A DNA stretch of 64,000 bases from Gonocerus acuteangulatus (taxonomy: Eukaryota; Arthropoda; Insecta; Hemiptera; Coreidae): assembly GCA_946811695.1 (NCBI GenBank), contig OX328127.1, forward strand, positions 44,599,609-44,663,608, read 5' to 3'. A model generated the notes under the pieces. The model had not been told where the DNA came from, did not search any database, and saw only the letters and a program-made list of their open reading frames with translations. How positions within the stretch are numbered: the first letter of the stretch is position 1; the number at the start of each line of letters is the position of its first letter. Positions 32,631 through 44,425 of the stretch are shown piece after piece. The position numbers and the translations under genes are program-made.

Positions 32631-32929
32631 CTTTTTTTTTTTTTTTTAATGTTAAAACTTAAAGCTGTGTTTTGTAAATACGTGTTAAATGTTTTGTAGA
32701 TTTTTCAATATTTCGGTAAGACATGAAAATCTATGTTACGGCCTTCACTCGTAAATTAATATGCAGAAAGCGAAACTCATTAAAAAAAACTTTTACTGAG
32801 GTCGCATTAAAGCATGCAGGAGAGCCTAAGAATTTCTGGAATCTTTAACAAGGAATATTCTCCTTCATTTTTTTGTGGATATAGATTTTTACAATATCAC
32901 TCTCCCAAGATCCATCCCATTCGTGAAAG

Positions 32930-33085
32930 TCTTTTTTTATTTTTTATTAATTTCCGAGGGAATATATCTGTTCAGGTTCAAGTCATGAAAGAATTTAAAA
33001 AAAAAAATGATCAACTCTTTATCTATTATACCTTTTAGATACCACAAATGACCAACGTTAAAATCTATTTATATATCTGTACCTT
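32930..33085 (+). mobile_element. Diverged type B-like end block
   Basis: CAAGTCATGAAAGAATTTAA, then ATCAACTCTTTATCTATTAT, then TAGATACCACAAATGACC mirrors the block ACTCATGACGGAATTTTTGA...TAGACACCGAAAATGACC next to the type B hairpin end. The hairpin is lost. Confidence 0.45.
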
Positions 33086-33387
33086 GGAAAAAAAAATGGC
33101 CAATGTCCAAACCACTGAAATTTTGGTGAACTCCATTAGTTTCCTGTTTATCCCACCCTGATTTTAGTGAAATCATTAATTGTTAAAAGGGCCAGTGTTA
33201 AAGAAAAATATTCTTTTCTTCAATAACTAACAATGTGAAGACGTTGGCATTTTTAAAAATTAATTTTTATGTCATTGATGTCACTTGTGCAGTTCTCTCA
33301 AATTTCAGAGGTTTGGACATTGGTCTTTTCGCTTCCAAGGTAAATATATATTTTTATATATAAATATATAAGTATTTCTGAACTTAC

Positions 33388-33576
33388 TGGATTATTTATA
33401 GATTTAAGGTTAAATTGAGATACATTGAAATCAATAGATATGGAATCGTTCCAGAAGTTTGTTTGTGAAAGAGCTACGTTCTGTCTTATATTTTCGTCAA
33501 GTTGTTCAGCATTTATAAATAGTTTCGGCTCTTTTAAGTAATTCCAGTGATCCCATTTTATTGGCGTTTCGTATGA
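33388..33576 (-). CDS. Unassigned exon (63 codons, splice sites on both sides)
   Basis: The minus strand has an acceptor CAATTTAG, then 189 bases open in one frame (SYETPIKWDHWNYLKEPKLF to SQFNLKSINNP) and a canonical donor GTAAGT. It is phase 0 at both ends, rich in Trp, Asn and acidic residues, and unlike the repeats around it. The reading frame is not just absence of stops: codon use is mixed and the protein is well balanced. I do not recognise the family and found no partner exon nearby, although flanking exons may be far away, as in the CD36-like gene. It could also be a captured fragment in a mobile element. Confidence 0.5.
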
Positions 33577-33940
33577 CTAAATTGTTCAAGAGCAACATAA
33601 TGAGATACAAAAATATTATTTTATGTAAATCCCCTCACAAAGTATCGAATATCGTTCTCTCAGCAAATAACGTTTCCCTCTGAGATGATTTAATTAATAA
33701 CTTATAGAGAATATAAGGGAATGCGTTTTAAAACCGCATAGAACATTGATTCTTTTCGGTCTATCTGCTTTGTTATAAATAGCTTCATATATTACTATAA
33801 AATGACAGTAAAACTCAACCAGCTCTATATCCTTGAAAACAATAATCCTCGAGATACAGTCATCTCTCGAAGTGCTGTTAATGATTTTGGACGGCAATAA
33901 ATTCTTTAGAATTAAATTGAGATTCGATTTACTCAGAGTG

Positions 33941-34151
33941 CATATATCATCCCCCCCCCCCCGAAATCGGTAAAACCTTAAAAATAAATTAAATACTTAG
34001 TTAAAAATTTTTTGGGGGGCGTAACAGCGTTTTAATTGGCTAACTATTCCAAGTTCTAGATTGTTAGTATTCCATACCACCCAAATGCTCTCAGCCCCCC
34101 CCCCGAAATTCTCCCAGCCCTCCCCGAAATTATTTTCTATATAAGCCCACG
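33941..34151 (+). mobile_element. MITE, 'CATGGGCG' family, diverged solo copy
   Basis: The left end CATATATCATCCCCCC is decayed and the right end reads TATATAAGCCCACG. The interior TATTCCAAGTTCTAGATTGT matches the family. Confidence 0.6.
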
Positions 34152-34429
34152 TTTATTATTACATTTAATATAATATAATATTGTATTATATTTAATAGAC
34201 TAATTAAATATAATATAATTTATTATTATATTTATACAAAGCTATTGAAGCTTGATATATTCTAAAAAGGTGTGATAATCTCTTTTTGCCTTAAAAAATC
34301 AATAAAGAGCCCCTTATTCTTGTTTCAGGAAAAAAAAACGAGATAATAAAATTTTCCATATAAAACAAAAATACATTTAATGAGCATTCAGTGTGATAAT
34401 GGCCTCGGCAGCCGATACACAAAAATTCC

Positions 34430-34430
<1 letters not shown>

Positions 34431-34490
<60 letters not shown>
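34431..34490. repeat. Poly(A) tract of 60
   Basis: Sixty uninterrupted A. It could be the tail of a retroposed copy, but the sequence on its left (ATGGCCTCGGCAGCCGATAC) is not a family I know. The stretch 34491-35830 shows only a slightly GC-richer block at 34980-35360 with no identified content. Confidence 0.9.
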
Positions 34491-34492
<2 letters not shown>

Positions 34493-35831
34493 GCATTCAT
34501 ATTTAAATGGAAGACAATTTAAGAAGTCGCAATCAAAAATAAACAAAGTATATTTTGGAAAATAGTCAGGGAAATGCAGTGTTTAAAGGATAAAAAATTC
34601 AGCCTAAACGAAAATTATATATTTTTAAGCTTAATGGCCTTCTGTCAGATATCTTATATGAGTTTTGTATTAAAGGCAGAAAATCTTTTGGGATGAGCTT
34701 TCGTTTGATGGTCTATACTCCGATTAGTAACTTCTCAGAATATCAGAACATTTCATAGCTTAAATCAATTTGATGGGGGTAAGTGAGAATAGATTTATAA
34801 AATTTATTCAATATTCTATTAAAAGAGAGGGGGCACCCTCAATATTTAAAACGTTTGATTGAATATCTGAAGTAATAATTTCAATGCTTTAAAATTTTAT
34901 TTCGAGTAAAAAGACTTATGAAAAGCTTAATTTTACCATAATTCTTGAAAACTCACATTTAATGTTGTTTTATGTGATAGTAGCCGTAGGAAGAAAGCGT
35001 GACAGTGGGTTAAAGAGAGTGGCTGTGGTGGTGGCTATATCCTCATCGAGATGCGAGGCAACACTGACTGAGCCATCGCATGACCGCTATCGAGGATCGC
35101 CTGTGTCTGCGGCCATTACGCAACTCATCCATTGGTCAGTTGGCAATAAACACCTACTTAGGGGAACCTATAACCACGAGGTAAAAACCAATTTACAGTA
35201 GCTGAGGAAGACCTCATTTTAATTATCAAGGAAACCGCGGCCTTCCAAGTGCTAAGTCTTAAACTGTGGAAGTAGTCTGTGTGCCATCCTGAACGCCCTG
35301 AAAGTGAGGGTGGGGAAGGATCAATGGATTCTTGAAGTACCTGACTGGAGTTGCTCCACAAAATTGTTATATTTGCGAGGTTTCGAACATATATATCGAA
35401 TTGGTATATAGGAGAAGTTCCTGGTTATACTTGGTTTTATTTAGTACATATCTGGAGATGAAACTTAAAGGGTTTGAAACGTCGCTAATATAAGTTAATG
35501 TTTTAAACAATTTTGGTGAGCAACTCCTGCCAGCTACTTCAAGAATCTAAATATTCTTTCCCTTCTGTCTACTAGCCCTAGAAACTAAAATTTATTGACT
35601 AATTTGGGGACTCATTTAACAAATAAGACGTTTACAAAAACAAATTTGAGATATGGAATAGTAGGTAAAGGTGTTTTCAGGTCACCTGTGGCACGATACA
35701 TGTTTTCCTGTTCTACAAGATCCTACAAGGTGTAATTGACTTTCCACCCCCTCTTAACCTGTACTGGATGGTCAAGTCGTTAAGGTTGTTATAATAATCA
35801 TAATACAATCTTCTCTTCGTTTAAAGCCTAA

Positions 35832-36919
35832 TATACAGGGTGTCCCAGTATATGTGTCCACCCCCTTTTCCTCCTAGAGTTGTTGGAATTTCGAAATGAA
35901 ACTTGGTAGGTCTTAGTTATGTTGCATGAGGTTACTTTTGAAGGTTTAGTTGACTTTGTAACATTCTCCAGTTTTTCTCCAGCGCATCTAATTCTTGATT
36001 TTCCAACGGCGGCAGGTATTTTTTATGACGAATTCTGATAGAAAATTTAATTTTAAGACTAATTTATTCTGAGACATCTTTGATCCGACGCACCGTTTGC
36101 GCGTAAAACGCAAAAAACTGAAAAATATCGCCCTTTTGTAGACAAATTCCTATTTATCACTGAAACCAAGCCTTGTACGTAAAAACGCCTCAATGTAAAC
36201 GTTGTAGCGTATTAATTTTCCTTTCAGATGATACCAAGATCAAAGTTGTAGATTAAATATTTAACGGGGTATTATGAATGAAAACAAAGGCAATTTTTTT
36301 TTTTTTTAGTTTTATGATATAATAATTTCATATGGAAAAATAAATTTATTCTGTTCTGTTCTATAATAATTTTTATATACTTTTTTTTATTGTTTATGTC
36401 AGCTTCGTTTTTTCTATTCATATCGATTTTCTGAATTGTTACTTTTTAAATCTTTTAAGGTATATTTTTCATTCATAATATCCCGTTAAATATTAAACCT
36501 GCAACTTTGATCTTGGTATCACCTGAAATGAAAATTAATAGGCTACAACGTTTGTATAGAGGTGTTTTTACGTAAAAGGCTTGGTTTCAGTGATAAATAT
36601 GTATTTGTCTGCAAAAGGGTGATATTTTTCAGTTTTTTGCGTTTTACGCGCAAACGGTACGTCGGATCAAAAGATGTCTCGGAATAAATTAGTCTTAAAA
36701 TTAAATTTTCTATCAGAATTCGTCATAAAAAATACCTGCCGCCATTAGAAAATCAAGAGTTATATGCGCTGGAGAAAAACTGGAGAATGTTACAAAGTCA
36801 ACTAAATCTTTAAAAGAAACCTCATGCAACATAACTAAGATCTACCAAGTTTCATTTCGAAATTCCAACAACTCTAGGAGGAAAAGGGGATGGACACATA
36901 TACTGCGACACCCTGTATA
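35832..36919. mobile_element. Long-TIR foldback element (1.09 kb)
   Basis: The arms, about 455 bp each (35834-36290 and 36463-36919), are reverse complements with few mismatches. They begin TACAGGGTGTCCCAGTATAT and end ACACCCTGTATA, with TA on both sides as a possible target duplication. The loop of about 170 bp is AT-rich. No coding sequence. It is related to the element at 9962-11152. Confidence 0.85.
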
Positions 36920-36965
36920 TCGTTAGAGGTAATGTTAAATACAGAGAATGCATTTTTTGAGAAGT

Positions 36966-37060
36966 CGAGGAATGGTTGGGATTCGGTTAAAAAGAGAAAA
37001 CGTCAGATTTCATTAAAAATGTATATTTCCAAAGTTTCGACATGCTCTTTAGCAGACTAG
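36966..37060 (-). repeat. Inverted relative of the sequence right of the 1.3-kb hammerhead motif
   Basis: GGAATGGTTGGGATTCGG and TATATTTCCAAAGTTTCGAC mirror 1340-1425 on the opposite strand. Here the CTGANGA core has decayed. Confidence 0.5.
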
Positions 37061-37784
37061 ATGATGGAGGAAGTTTACGATAACGTTTAGGTGACCATAC
37101 ATCAAAATCAGACTATTTTTAAGGCTGTGTTATTTATTTTTAGTTCAAATAGGCCTAGGTACAGTATTTGTCATTGTAGGAATGTTATTAACTTTAATAT
37201 AGTCACAATGTCTATATTCCTAAACAAAATCTACCAAGATTAACACTCATAGCCATAAGTTTACTCAATTGTATACATATTTAGAATTTTAGAAATATAT
37301 AACTATATAATTTCATTATATTCTTTATACTTTCTGTTAACTTAAGGGTTTAATTGTACACATACAGAACTACTGAATTATTACAAATTTATTTTTGTTT
37401 ACAATAATTCAGAATTACCTTTAGCTTTGATCCTCAATTAGCTCCATAATTGTTGTCATATTTATCCGTACACAGAAAGCTTCGCCCAGTTTCGGATTTC
37501 GGTAGAGAGGAAGAACGAATTACTGTCGTGCAATTTTCATGCCCGTCCATGGAGATACTTCGCCTAAGTCAGTGAAAGCCATGATTTTTTTTTTTTTTTT
37601 TTTACTATCTTATACTGAATATCATTTGAGTATGAATAGACTATGACGTATCACTCCTATTGTAACGATAAGTATATTCATCTTTAGAGTTTAGGTGAAT
37701 GGATAGTCGACACAGCAATGTCAGACATTGAAGTGCACTGCACAATAGGAAATGCTCATTACGAATTATATGTGAGCATAAAAT

Positions 37785-37960
37785 CTTCCACTCATGACAG
37801 AATTTTTGAAAAATGTCTTCAAATCTTCATCGATATTACCTAGTAGACACCAACAATCCACACCCCTCTCTTGAAATTTAGGTGTATATATGTGTGTGTG
37901 TGCATGCGTGCGTCCGTGCTTCTGTGCGTGCGTGCGTGTTTGTGTGTGTCTGTTAATGAC
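37785..37960 (+). mobile_element. Diverged type B-like end block with (TG)n
   Basis: CACTCATGACAGAATTTTTG, then CGATATTACCTAGTAGACAC matches the block next to the type B hairpin. GTGTGTGTGTGCATGCGTGC replaces the AT tract, and TGTTAATGACAGAGTTTTTC continues as in B. Confidence 0.55.
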
Positions 37961-37989
37961 AGAGTTTTTCGCCTCGGGACTTGGTTTTA

Positions 37990-38395
37990 TATTTGAGAGA
38001 CCAACCTACGGTTCGCGAACCACACGCAGCTCTTTAAAGGATTGTTTGTGGCTCTCGATAAATATACCCGAGTTACCTTTTTATCTGGATTAGAATTAAT
38101 AGAGATTCAGGAAGATGAATACAATTAAAATATAAGTCTACGTCGATTACTGAATTTTCAAAATTTGTACCAGAATCGAAGTACATATCCTGAATTATAA
38201 AAGGCTGCTTGTCGAATTATTTCAATATTCGGAACAACGTGCTTGTGAATCATTTTATTCCACTTTAAAATTCGCGAAATTCAAACACCGTTCAGCATTA
38301 ACTAACCTGCATCTCAAAGAATTACTGAAAAGTGCTGTTACCAATTATTCAACAAGTTTAAAAGAATTATCAAGAGAAGTAACATAAATGTGGTT
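37990..38395 (+). pseudogene. hAT transposase remnant (C-terminal dimerisation region)
   Basis: The plus strand (about 38235-38390) reads ACESFYSTLKFAKFKHRSAL, then TNLHLKELLKSAVTNYS, and a TAA stop. This follows the C-terminal hAT dimerisation motif as in GTF2IRD2/ZBED-type proteins (CE..FS..K..KS..RS.LT..HL...). Upstream, ACCAACCTACGGTTCGCGAA and GTGGCTCTCG resemble hAT-Charlie ends. The catalytic core is missing and the upstream frame is broken. Confidence 0.6.
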
Positions 38396-38683
38396 AAAGC
38401 AAATCAGCACGTTGTAAACTCTTTAATAAATAAATAATAAATGTGTTTAATATTTAAATTCAATATAATTTTATTTATATGTTTTCAACATATAAATAAT
38501 TGCACTATACTCAATACAAATCCAATACTTGATTACATTTACTTATACGCTGTATAAAATACAATCATTTTGAAAAATGAATAAATGATGCACTTGATTG
38601 ACTGGTACAATCAAGTTTTGTACTTGCGTCCCATCGGCTGCTTATAATCTTTTACTGATCTGAACAGAAATATTCTTAGTTAT

Positions 38684-38728
38684 AAGCTCCTGAAGAGGTG
38701 CCATAATGGTGTGAAACATATAGAGCAC
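38684..38728 (+). ncRNA. Hammerhead-ribozyme-like motif
   Basis: Stem I GCTC (38686-38689) and GAGC (38723-38726) enclose CTGAAGA (38690-38696), a wobble-rich stem II, GAAAC (38713-38717) and ATATA. The short stem III has one mismatch. Compare the better-kept copy at 60029-60073. Confidence 0.45.
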
Positions 38729-39171
38729 CGAATAATGGATTTGGGGGAGAAATAACCGTGAGTATTTTTATTATTGACCTCCCGCCACATTTAAGCAATT
38801 CAATGTGTTAGCTAAGTTATATGAAACGTTAATCAAAAGACATTTTTACCATACTAAATTATCTTAATACTTTTTAAGTCCATAGAATAATAAAGAGCAA
38901 AGCCGACTTATCTAATTTCCCGTTGGAGAGCTGATCCAATACTGTTTATTGATTTCGACTCTAATAAATTGCTATACGGTTTAATGATGGCATCCACTTG
39001 ACAAGTATATTTAAGCCAAATTGAATGTCATCTGGTAACATTTAATAGGCTCTTTGTTGACCATGAATAAGGTTAAAGCTGATTGAAGGTGATTTCATGG
39101 GGATGGTCAATTAACGTAGTATAATGGCTTTTAAAGTACAAATATAATTTTTTTAAAAAAACAACACACTT

Positions 39172-39307
39172 TTAGCACTTTCCGAAGAAATGTAGCTATT
39201 ATGGTTCCACTCATGAAAAATGTCTACAAATCTTCAACGATCATACCGATTATATAACGAAACTGACGCCCCGCTAAAATTAATAATAATTATATGAGTG
39301 TGTGTTC

Positions 39308-39308
<1 letters not shown>
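39172..39308 (-). mobile_element. Type B-like 3' end fragment
   Basis: TTTTAGCACTTTCCGAAGAA, then TGTAGCTATTATGGTTCCAC mirrors the hairpin end of type B, shortened. It runs to CCCGCTAAAATTAATAATAA and then to an (AT)n tract, where a pogo-like element is inserted. Confidence 0.6.

Positions 39309-39374
<66 letters not shown>
39309..39374. repeat. (AT)n microsatellite, left of the pogo-like element
   Basis: 66 bp of AT. The tract continues at 40603-40634 on the far side of the element. Confidence 0.9.
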
Positions 39375-39377
<3 letters not shown>

Positions 39378-40596
39378 GAAGGTGTTGTACCTTTGACCAC
39401 TTTGCACAATTGAATTTTTTTTTAGCTTGAATATTAAGGGTAAATTCATTTTTTTTTATTTCATGGTAATTAGTATTCTATTGTTTATCATATTTAATTT
39501 TTTCAAGGTTCTAACTTTACATTTAATATTTTTTATTAATTTTTAAAAAAATAATCGTACAGTGGTGAAAGGTACAACATGTAGTTGTACCTTTGACCAT
39601 GGGGTGTTGTACCTCTGACCACGTAAAAACAACACAGCAGGGCAGAAAAAAAATTGTATTGAGTAATATTATAATTAATTGTAAGTTTAATAAATACAGG
39701 GCATGGATGTAAGCATAATAAAAAGCTATTATTGATAATTTTTAACAAGTATGAAATTTCCTATTTTCAAATCATATTTTTCAAATTGTTAATGGTCATC
39801 GACATAACTCACGACATTTTTCAGACAGATCAACGTCACTTTCTCCTGATGAAATTTCCGTGTCAGTATCAGAATCTGAACTGTAAATAATAATTTTCTT
39901 TTTTTTTACCACTTTTTTAGGAAGGGGTTTATTTGTATGTGTCTTACGTTTAGGCTGGTGCTTTCGTTTTTTTTTATCACCTTCAATAATTAGCTTTTTA
40001 GGAATATCTGTCAGGATACGAGGTTTCCCTTTAGGCCGGCCCCTATTTGACATTTTCCTTCTCTGCGCTTTTCGATGAGGCCTTACAACTTCAGGTGGAA
40101 CGATAAGGGGCGTTTAAAATTTGTAGCAGAAGAACATAAAATTTGAATTATGAAAAAATTACTCAGGTGTGTTGTACCTTTGATCTGGTCAAAGATACAA
40201 CAACTAGTCGTGGTCAGAGGTACAACACCCTGGTAGTGTAAATTAAAATGCATGCTAAAAATTTTAGTTTAGGGTTAAGATAAATCAATTTCCGAACCTA
40301 CACCATGTTTCTTATTGTAATAGCTACTTTATCAAATGATTTCCATCTAAAAAGACATAATACAAAAAATATTATGAGGCAAAACGCCTTCAATAAATAG
40401 CTTACATTTGTATGATAGAAATGGATAAGTATTTTTTGCGAGAATCCTCTTTGACTTGAATAATCCAAAGTAGGTTACACAAGCCCTTTATTGAAGGAGC
40501 TAAACATTAATTACACCAACATTTATAAAATGTTGCTACGTGCCGCGACAGCCTCGGTGGTCAAAGGTACAAGACGGTCAGAGGTACAACACCTTC

Positions 40597-40602
<6 letters not shown>
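39375..40602 (-). mobile_element. pogo/Tigger-like DNA transposon, internally deleted (1.23 kb)
   Basis: TIRs are GGGGAAGGTGTTGTACCTTT at the left and its complement AGAGGTACAACACCTTCCCC at the right. The subterminal words GACCAC/GTGGTC and GGTACAAC repeat inside (39560-39620, 40160-40230). It sits within an (AT)n tract, which fits TA target use. It encodes only the transposase C-terminus (next entry). Confidence 0.75.
39796..40122 (-). pseudogene. pogo-like transposase C-terminus
   Basis: After an in-frame stop the minus strand reads PEVVRPHRKAQRRK, then RGRPKGKPRILTDIPKK, a Lys-rich stretch and an acidic Ser/Asp tail (SSDSDTDTEISSGESD). The P.PEV..P..K...R and RG..KGK..ILTDTP pattern is characteristic of the C-terminal tail of pogo-like DDE transposases in insects. 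The CENP-B-like DNA-binding and DDE domains are absent, so the element is non-autonomous. Confidence 0.7.

Positions 40603-40634
<32 letters not shown>
40603..40634. repeat. (AT)n microsatellite, right of the pogo-like element
   Basis: About 32 bp of AT directly after the right TIR. Confidence 0.9.
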
Positions 40635-40638
<4 letters not shown>

Positions 40639-40656
40639 CTATAAACATATATGTGG

Positions 40657-40815
40657 AGGGGGCGCGAGCTTGGTTCATTGGTTGACTCATGTTCCTAATA
40701 TTGACTCGAGTTCGAATCTTGGAAGCGCCAAGACCGACGTTGGATACACCCTGGTTTTAATGAGTACCTGCCAATGGGAAAACAGGCGCCCGGAGGATAG
40801 ACTGAGTATTATTTT
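40657..40815 (+). mobile_element. tRNA-derived SINE, third family
   Basis: GGGCGCGAGCTTGGTTCATT (A box region) is followed by GACTCGAGTTCGAATCTTGG (B box) at tRNA-like spacing. The body reads GGATACACCCTGGTTTTAAT and GGCGCCCGGAGGATA. There is no complete tRNA fold. The tail has ATTATTTTTCAATAATAG. Confidence 0.65.
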
Positions 40816-41504
40816 TCAATAATAGTGTAAGTACATTTACCTATTACATAGGTACATTTACCTATTACATAGGTACATTTACCTACAGAACATAAATATT
40901 CTACGCATTAGAAATTGTTAGTTAACAAAAAAAATCGATATTTTAATTTTTCCAATTAAGTACCTATCTAAAAACCTCAGCAAATATCTAAAAACCTCAG
41001 TATTTTTCACACTTAAAGCCATGGCGACTCGGAAAAATGGTACTCTATGAATACACCCTCTCCCCCATAATGTGCAATATTTAATACATTAAGCTTGATA
41101 TGATTCCTAACAAATATATATCGTAGAATCTCGTTTTTGTTTTCCAACTTTTGATAAAATATTCATTCTAGATGAATAGCAAAGAGAAATAAATCTGAAA
41201 ATGACTTGTAAAATTCGAATGAAATATTCGTGATTTCTATTTTATTGATGGTTCTAATGAAGGAAGTACATGTCATCAGTTCGCTCGCGTGATGCCAATG
41301 AATGATAGAGTCTATATTTCCTGTTTCATTTCAATATGACGTTTTCAACCAATGTATTTTAGCTTTTAATACATATGAACTGGCTAGAATGAAAATGGTG
41401 TATATCACTCTATCCTTTATTTTTCATATATCATCTATTTAAGCTTTATTATTTTGAGTGTTTTAGTCCATTTTCATTCTAATATCTACATATAAGGCCC
41501 AGTT

Positions 41505-41650
41505 TTACTTCTAATCCGATCAAAAAGATGAGCAGGATTCTCTGGATAACAAACTTGGCCATTATATTTGTACCTAGTTTCATTAAAATTGGTCCATTTT
41601 GGAGACAGTGAGACAGTGAACAGACAAATATGCAAATAATAATAATAATA
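41505..41650 (-). repeat. 'CATCAAAATCGG-ACAGACAAATA' type repeat fragment
   Basis: TTTCATTAAAATTGGTCCAT, then GTGAACAGACAAATATGCAA and (AAT)n. This has the same layout as the block before the (AT)n tract in type A elements, but is diverged. Confidence 0.5.
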
Positions 41651-41789
41651 AAGCCTTTTATTATGTTCATAGCTCAATTACAAATCAAATTATTTTACAG
41701 TAAATGTTTACAAGCCGTAATAAATAAATAAATGAAAATAAATTTACAACTTCAATCTTAGAAATGCTTCTCTGAGTTTGAACATACAG

Positions 41790-41950
41790 GAGTACAGGTC
41801 TAGACTTTCCCAGGTGACCAGCCTAATGGGAAGCCGAGGTTCCTATCTGCATCCACTTCTCCTTCCAGCCATCTCTGTCTCTCGCCAATCTCCACCATAA
41901 TGGACCAGCCATCGTCTTGAAGAAGTCGCTCCATCTTTTCATCTTTAGTT
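41790..41950 (-). pseudogene. LINE C-terminal fragment
   Basis: The minus strand reads RWSDFFKTMAGPLWW, then RLARDRDGWKEKWMQIGTSA. This resembles the end of RTE/Jockey-type reverse transcriptases (RW.DD..K.AG..W...A.DR..W). Short and isolated. Confidence 0.45.
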
Positions 41951-42010
41951 TAGGCATAGTGCTCTAAGGTACGGTCAAGGTTCTAAGGTAATTTACCTGA
42001 ACACTTGATG

Positions 42011-42011
<1 letters not shown>

Positions 42012-42061
<50 letters not shown>

Positions 42062-42170
42062 TTATATATATACAATTATATATATATATATAAATATTAT
42101 GTATATACAATTATATATATATATATATTAGGATATATTATATATATATCCTAATATATAAATATTAGGA
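42012..42170. repeat. Compound (AT)n microsatellite
   Basis: (AT)n at 42012-42055, then two repeats of AATATTATATATATACAATT and TATATCCTAATATATAA. The following 42200-42920 shows only an unrecognised open stretch. Confidence 0.85.
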
Positions 42171-42934
42171 TGGCCCTTAGCTATACATAATTTCTCGAAA
42201 GTTAAAATTTTGCTACTCCAACCCTCTAATTCTGTTTCAATAAACAAAAAAACTCGCTTTGAAAGATTTCAGCTCAATCGGACTAATGCTGGCGGCCCTA
42301 CACGAAACGATTACTTCAGCTGAAAAGCGATACAGTACTGTTCTCTATCTCAATCACAATCAGTTTCTTAGAGAAATTTATGTGGATACATCAAGGCAAC
42401 CCCAGCAATTGTTTAAACTCATTTTGAATCGATTATCTCAAGAGTTAATTCTGAAAATTGCTGGGATAACATGAAAAAATGTTAGGTTTTAAATAATGCT
42501 CACTTGTATAAGACAACCGCATTTTTATTTGCAACAATAATTTCTCTAGAATCAAGGCATGATGTGAACAATAAAAAAATACAAATATTGAGTATTTTTT
42601 TTTTCTAAGAGAGGATTTAGTAGCAGTTGGGTATTTTTTCGGTTCCCGCCATGGATCTTACAGAACAAATTGTTTCTCAGTTTCAACTTTTATGGGAACG
42701 TTATTGTAATCCTGCATGAGTTTGACCTCTCTTTCAGCAATGTCATCCACAACAAGTATCTTCTCAAATGTTTCCGAAAAAAGTTCCACTTTTGTAACCT
42801 ATATCATGAAGGGTTTTTTTTTTAGTTACAAAATACGAAAACTCAATTTTTGTGAAGGAAGAAAAATCATTTTGGTGGAATAACGGACCTCTTCAGTTGA
42901 TTTTTTTCTTCTTTCTCATCTTCAACATTGTCAG

Positions 42935-43130
42935 CTGTTTGTTAACTAGCAAATTCCGTCCATATTGAGTAGGCCTTTATTCCTAACCAAAATTAATAAT
43001 ATACTCTAACGGTCGAATTATTTTTATATTGCGACGGAACGTTTCTTAGTTCACAATTTATGAAGAACATGTGTAGTACAAATAAGCAGAATAGGTCCAT
43101 TAGAAATGTAAGTTTACTGCTTAACTAAAT
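42935..43130 (-). mobile_element. Diverged type B-like interior
   Basis: TTTGTTAACTAGCAAATTCC, then GGTCGAATTATTTTTATATT and GAATAGGTCCATTAGAAATG follow the order of the type B tandem units. Confidence 0.45.
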
Positions 43131-43159
43131 TAATTATTTGCTTGTACCAGCCGTTATTT

Positions 43160-43295
43160 TTAGCGCGGTTCCTCCCGCCCCCATAGGGAGGAACCCCGCT
43201 TATAAGGTTGATACAATGAAACAATCCGGAAGTGCCGACAAGAAAATTTCGCGTTTCAGAACCCCTAGAGACCGAAAATAACGGTGGTTCAAATT

Positions 43296-43346
<51 letters not shown>

Positions 43347-44425
43347 CTGTTCGCTCATTTCTGGCTTCCCTGACGGTCCGATTTTGATGAAATTTGGTAC
43401 AAAAATCAGTCGTCCAATTTGAAAGGTCAAGTTCGTTAACCAGCAAAATCCGCCCACTGAAGATGGCGTTTGGGGCGAAATTCGCGCAGAAAAAATCGTA
43501 ACGCTTACGTTTTTGAGTTAATAAGCTTGTAAGTACTCTTTTTATAGGCTTCATGGGCTAGGAAAACGAATGAAACCATTTTCAAGGCGATAGCTTTAAC
43601 CGTTTTCGAGAAAATTGGAAAAATAGTTTTTGGTTTGGGTACTTAGAATCACGGGATTCAGTTGAAACATTATCTGCATGTTCTACTTTCATTAAAACTA
43701 ATATGCTGAAAGTTATGTTACGTTTGGAGTTAAGGAAGGGTTAGAATAAAATATTTTATGAACAGACATGAAAAGTTTTGGGAACTTCGTATACTTTCAT
43801 TAATATCTCGAACACGGTTGGGAAATCGTGGTAAGTGGATAGAAACTATTTGAAAGCTTACTAAATTCTCTACAAAAATGATTCTAAAACTATTTTTGAT
43901 TAGGTTATGTCAATCGGAGAAATAAGTGCTTAAAACTTCAAATACGTCTGTTTTGTTCTTATGAACGGGTTTTTGTCGTTCTTTTTGTAATTTTTGTCTA
44001 TTTCCCCTGTTTTTTTTTTGTAATTTCTTATGTTAGGAAAATGTATTTGTTTGTAAAACAGGATAGGAAAAATGAGACCAATTTTCTGTTGCTAGAAATA
44101 ATGAAAATTTTGAGAACTTCGTATACTTTCATTAACATCTCGAAAACGGTTGAAAATCTTGTGAAGCGAAAGGTTACCATTCGAAAGGTTACTAAATTTT
44201 CTACAAAAAATGTTTTGAAGACATTTGCGATGGGACGGTTATATTTGGAGAAATAAGTGCTTAAAACATAGGTAATTTCGTTCCTTTGAACGAATCTTTT
44301 TGTGTGTTTCCTACAGTTTTTTTTTCACTGCTCGTTATTTTTGTGATTGCTTATAGTAGTCAAATGTATTAGTCAATAAAACAGGATACGTATACATAGA
44401 AACAATATTTTGTTTCAATTCGAAG
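43160..44425 (-). mobile_element. Helitron-like element, type A, 5'-truncated (inverted)
   Basis: Its 3' end TTAGCGCGGTTCCTCCCGCC hairpin is at the left. (AT)n is at 43297-43342, followed by the 'GTTAACCAGCAAAATCCGCC' block and two to three modules. It breaks off near 44425 within the region before the HTH. The sequence to 44820 is unrecognised. Confidence 0.75.

Noticed and set aside
34962..35201. 79-codon open frame in a GC-richer block
   Set aside because: No splice signals, homology or repeated copy seen. The composition alone is not evidence for a gene.
42259..42474. 71-codon open frame (MKDFSSIGLMLAALHETITS...)
   Set aside because: A soluble-looking sequence but short, without recognisable family or splice borders. 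Kept as unresolved.
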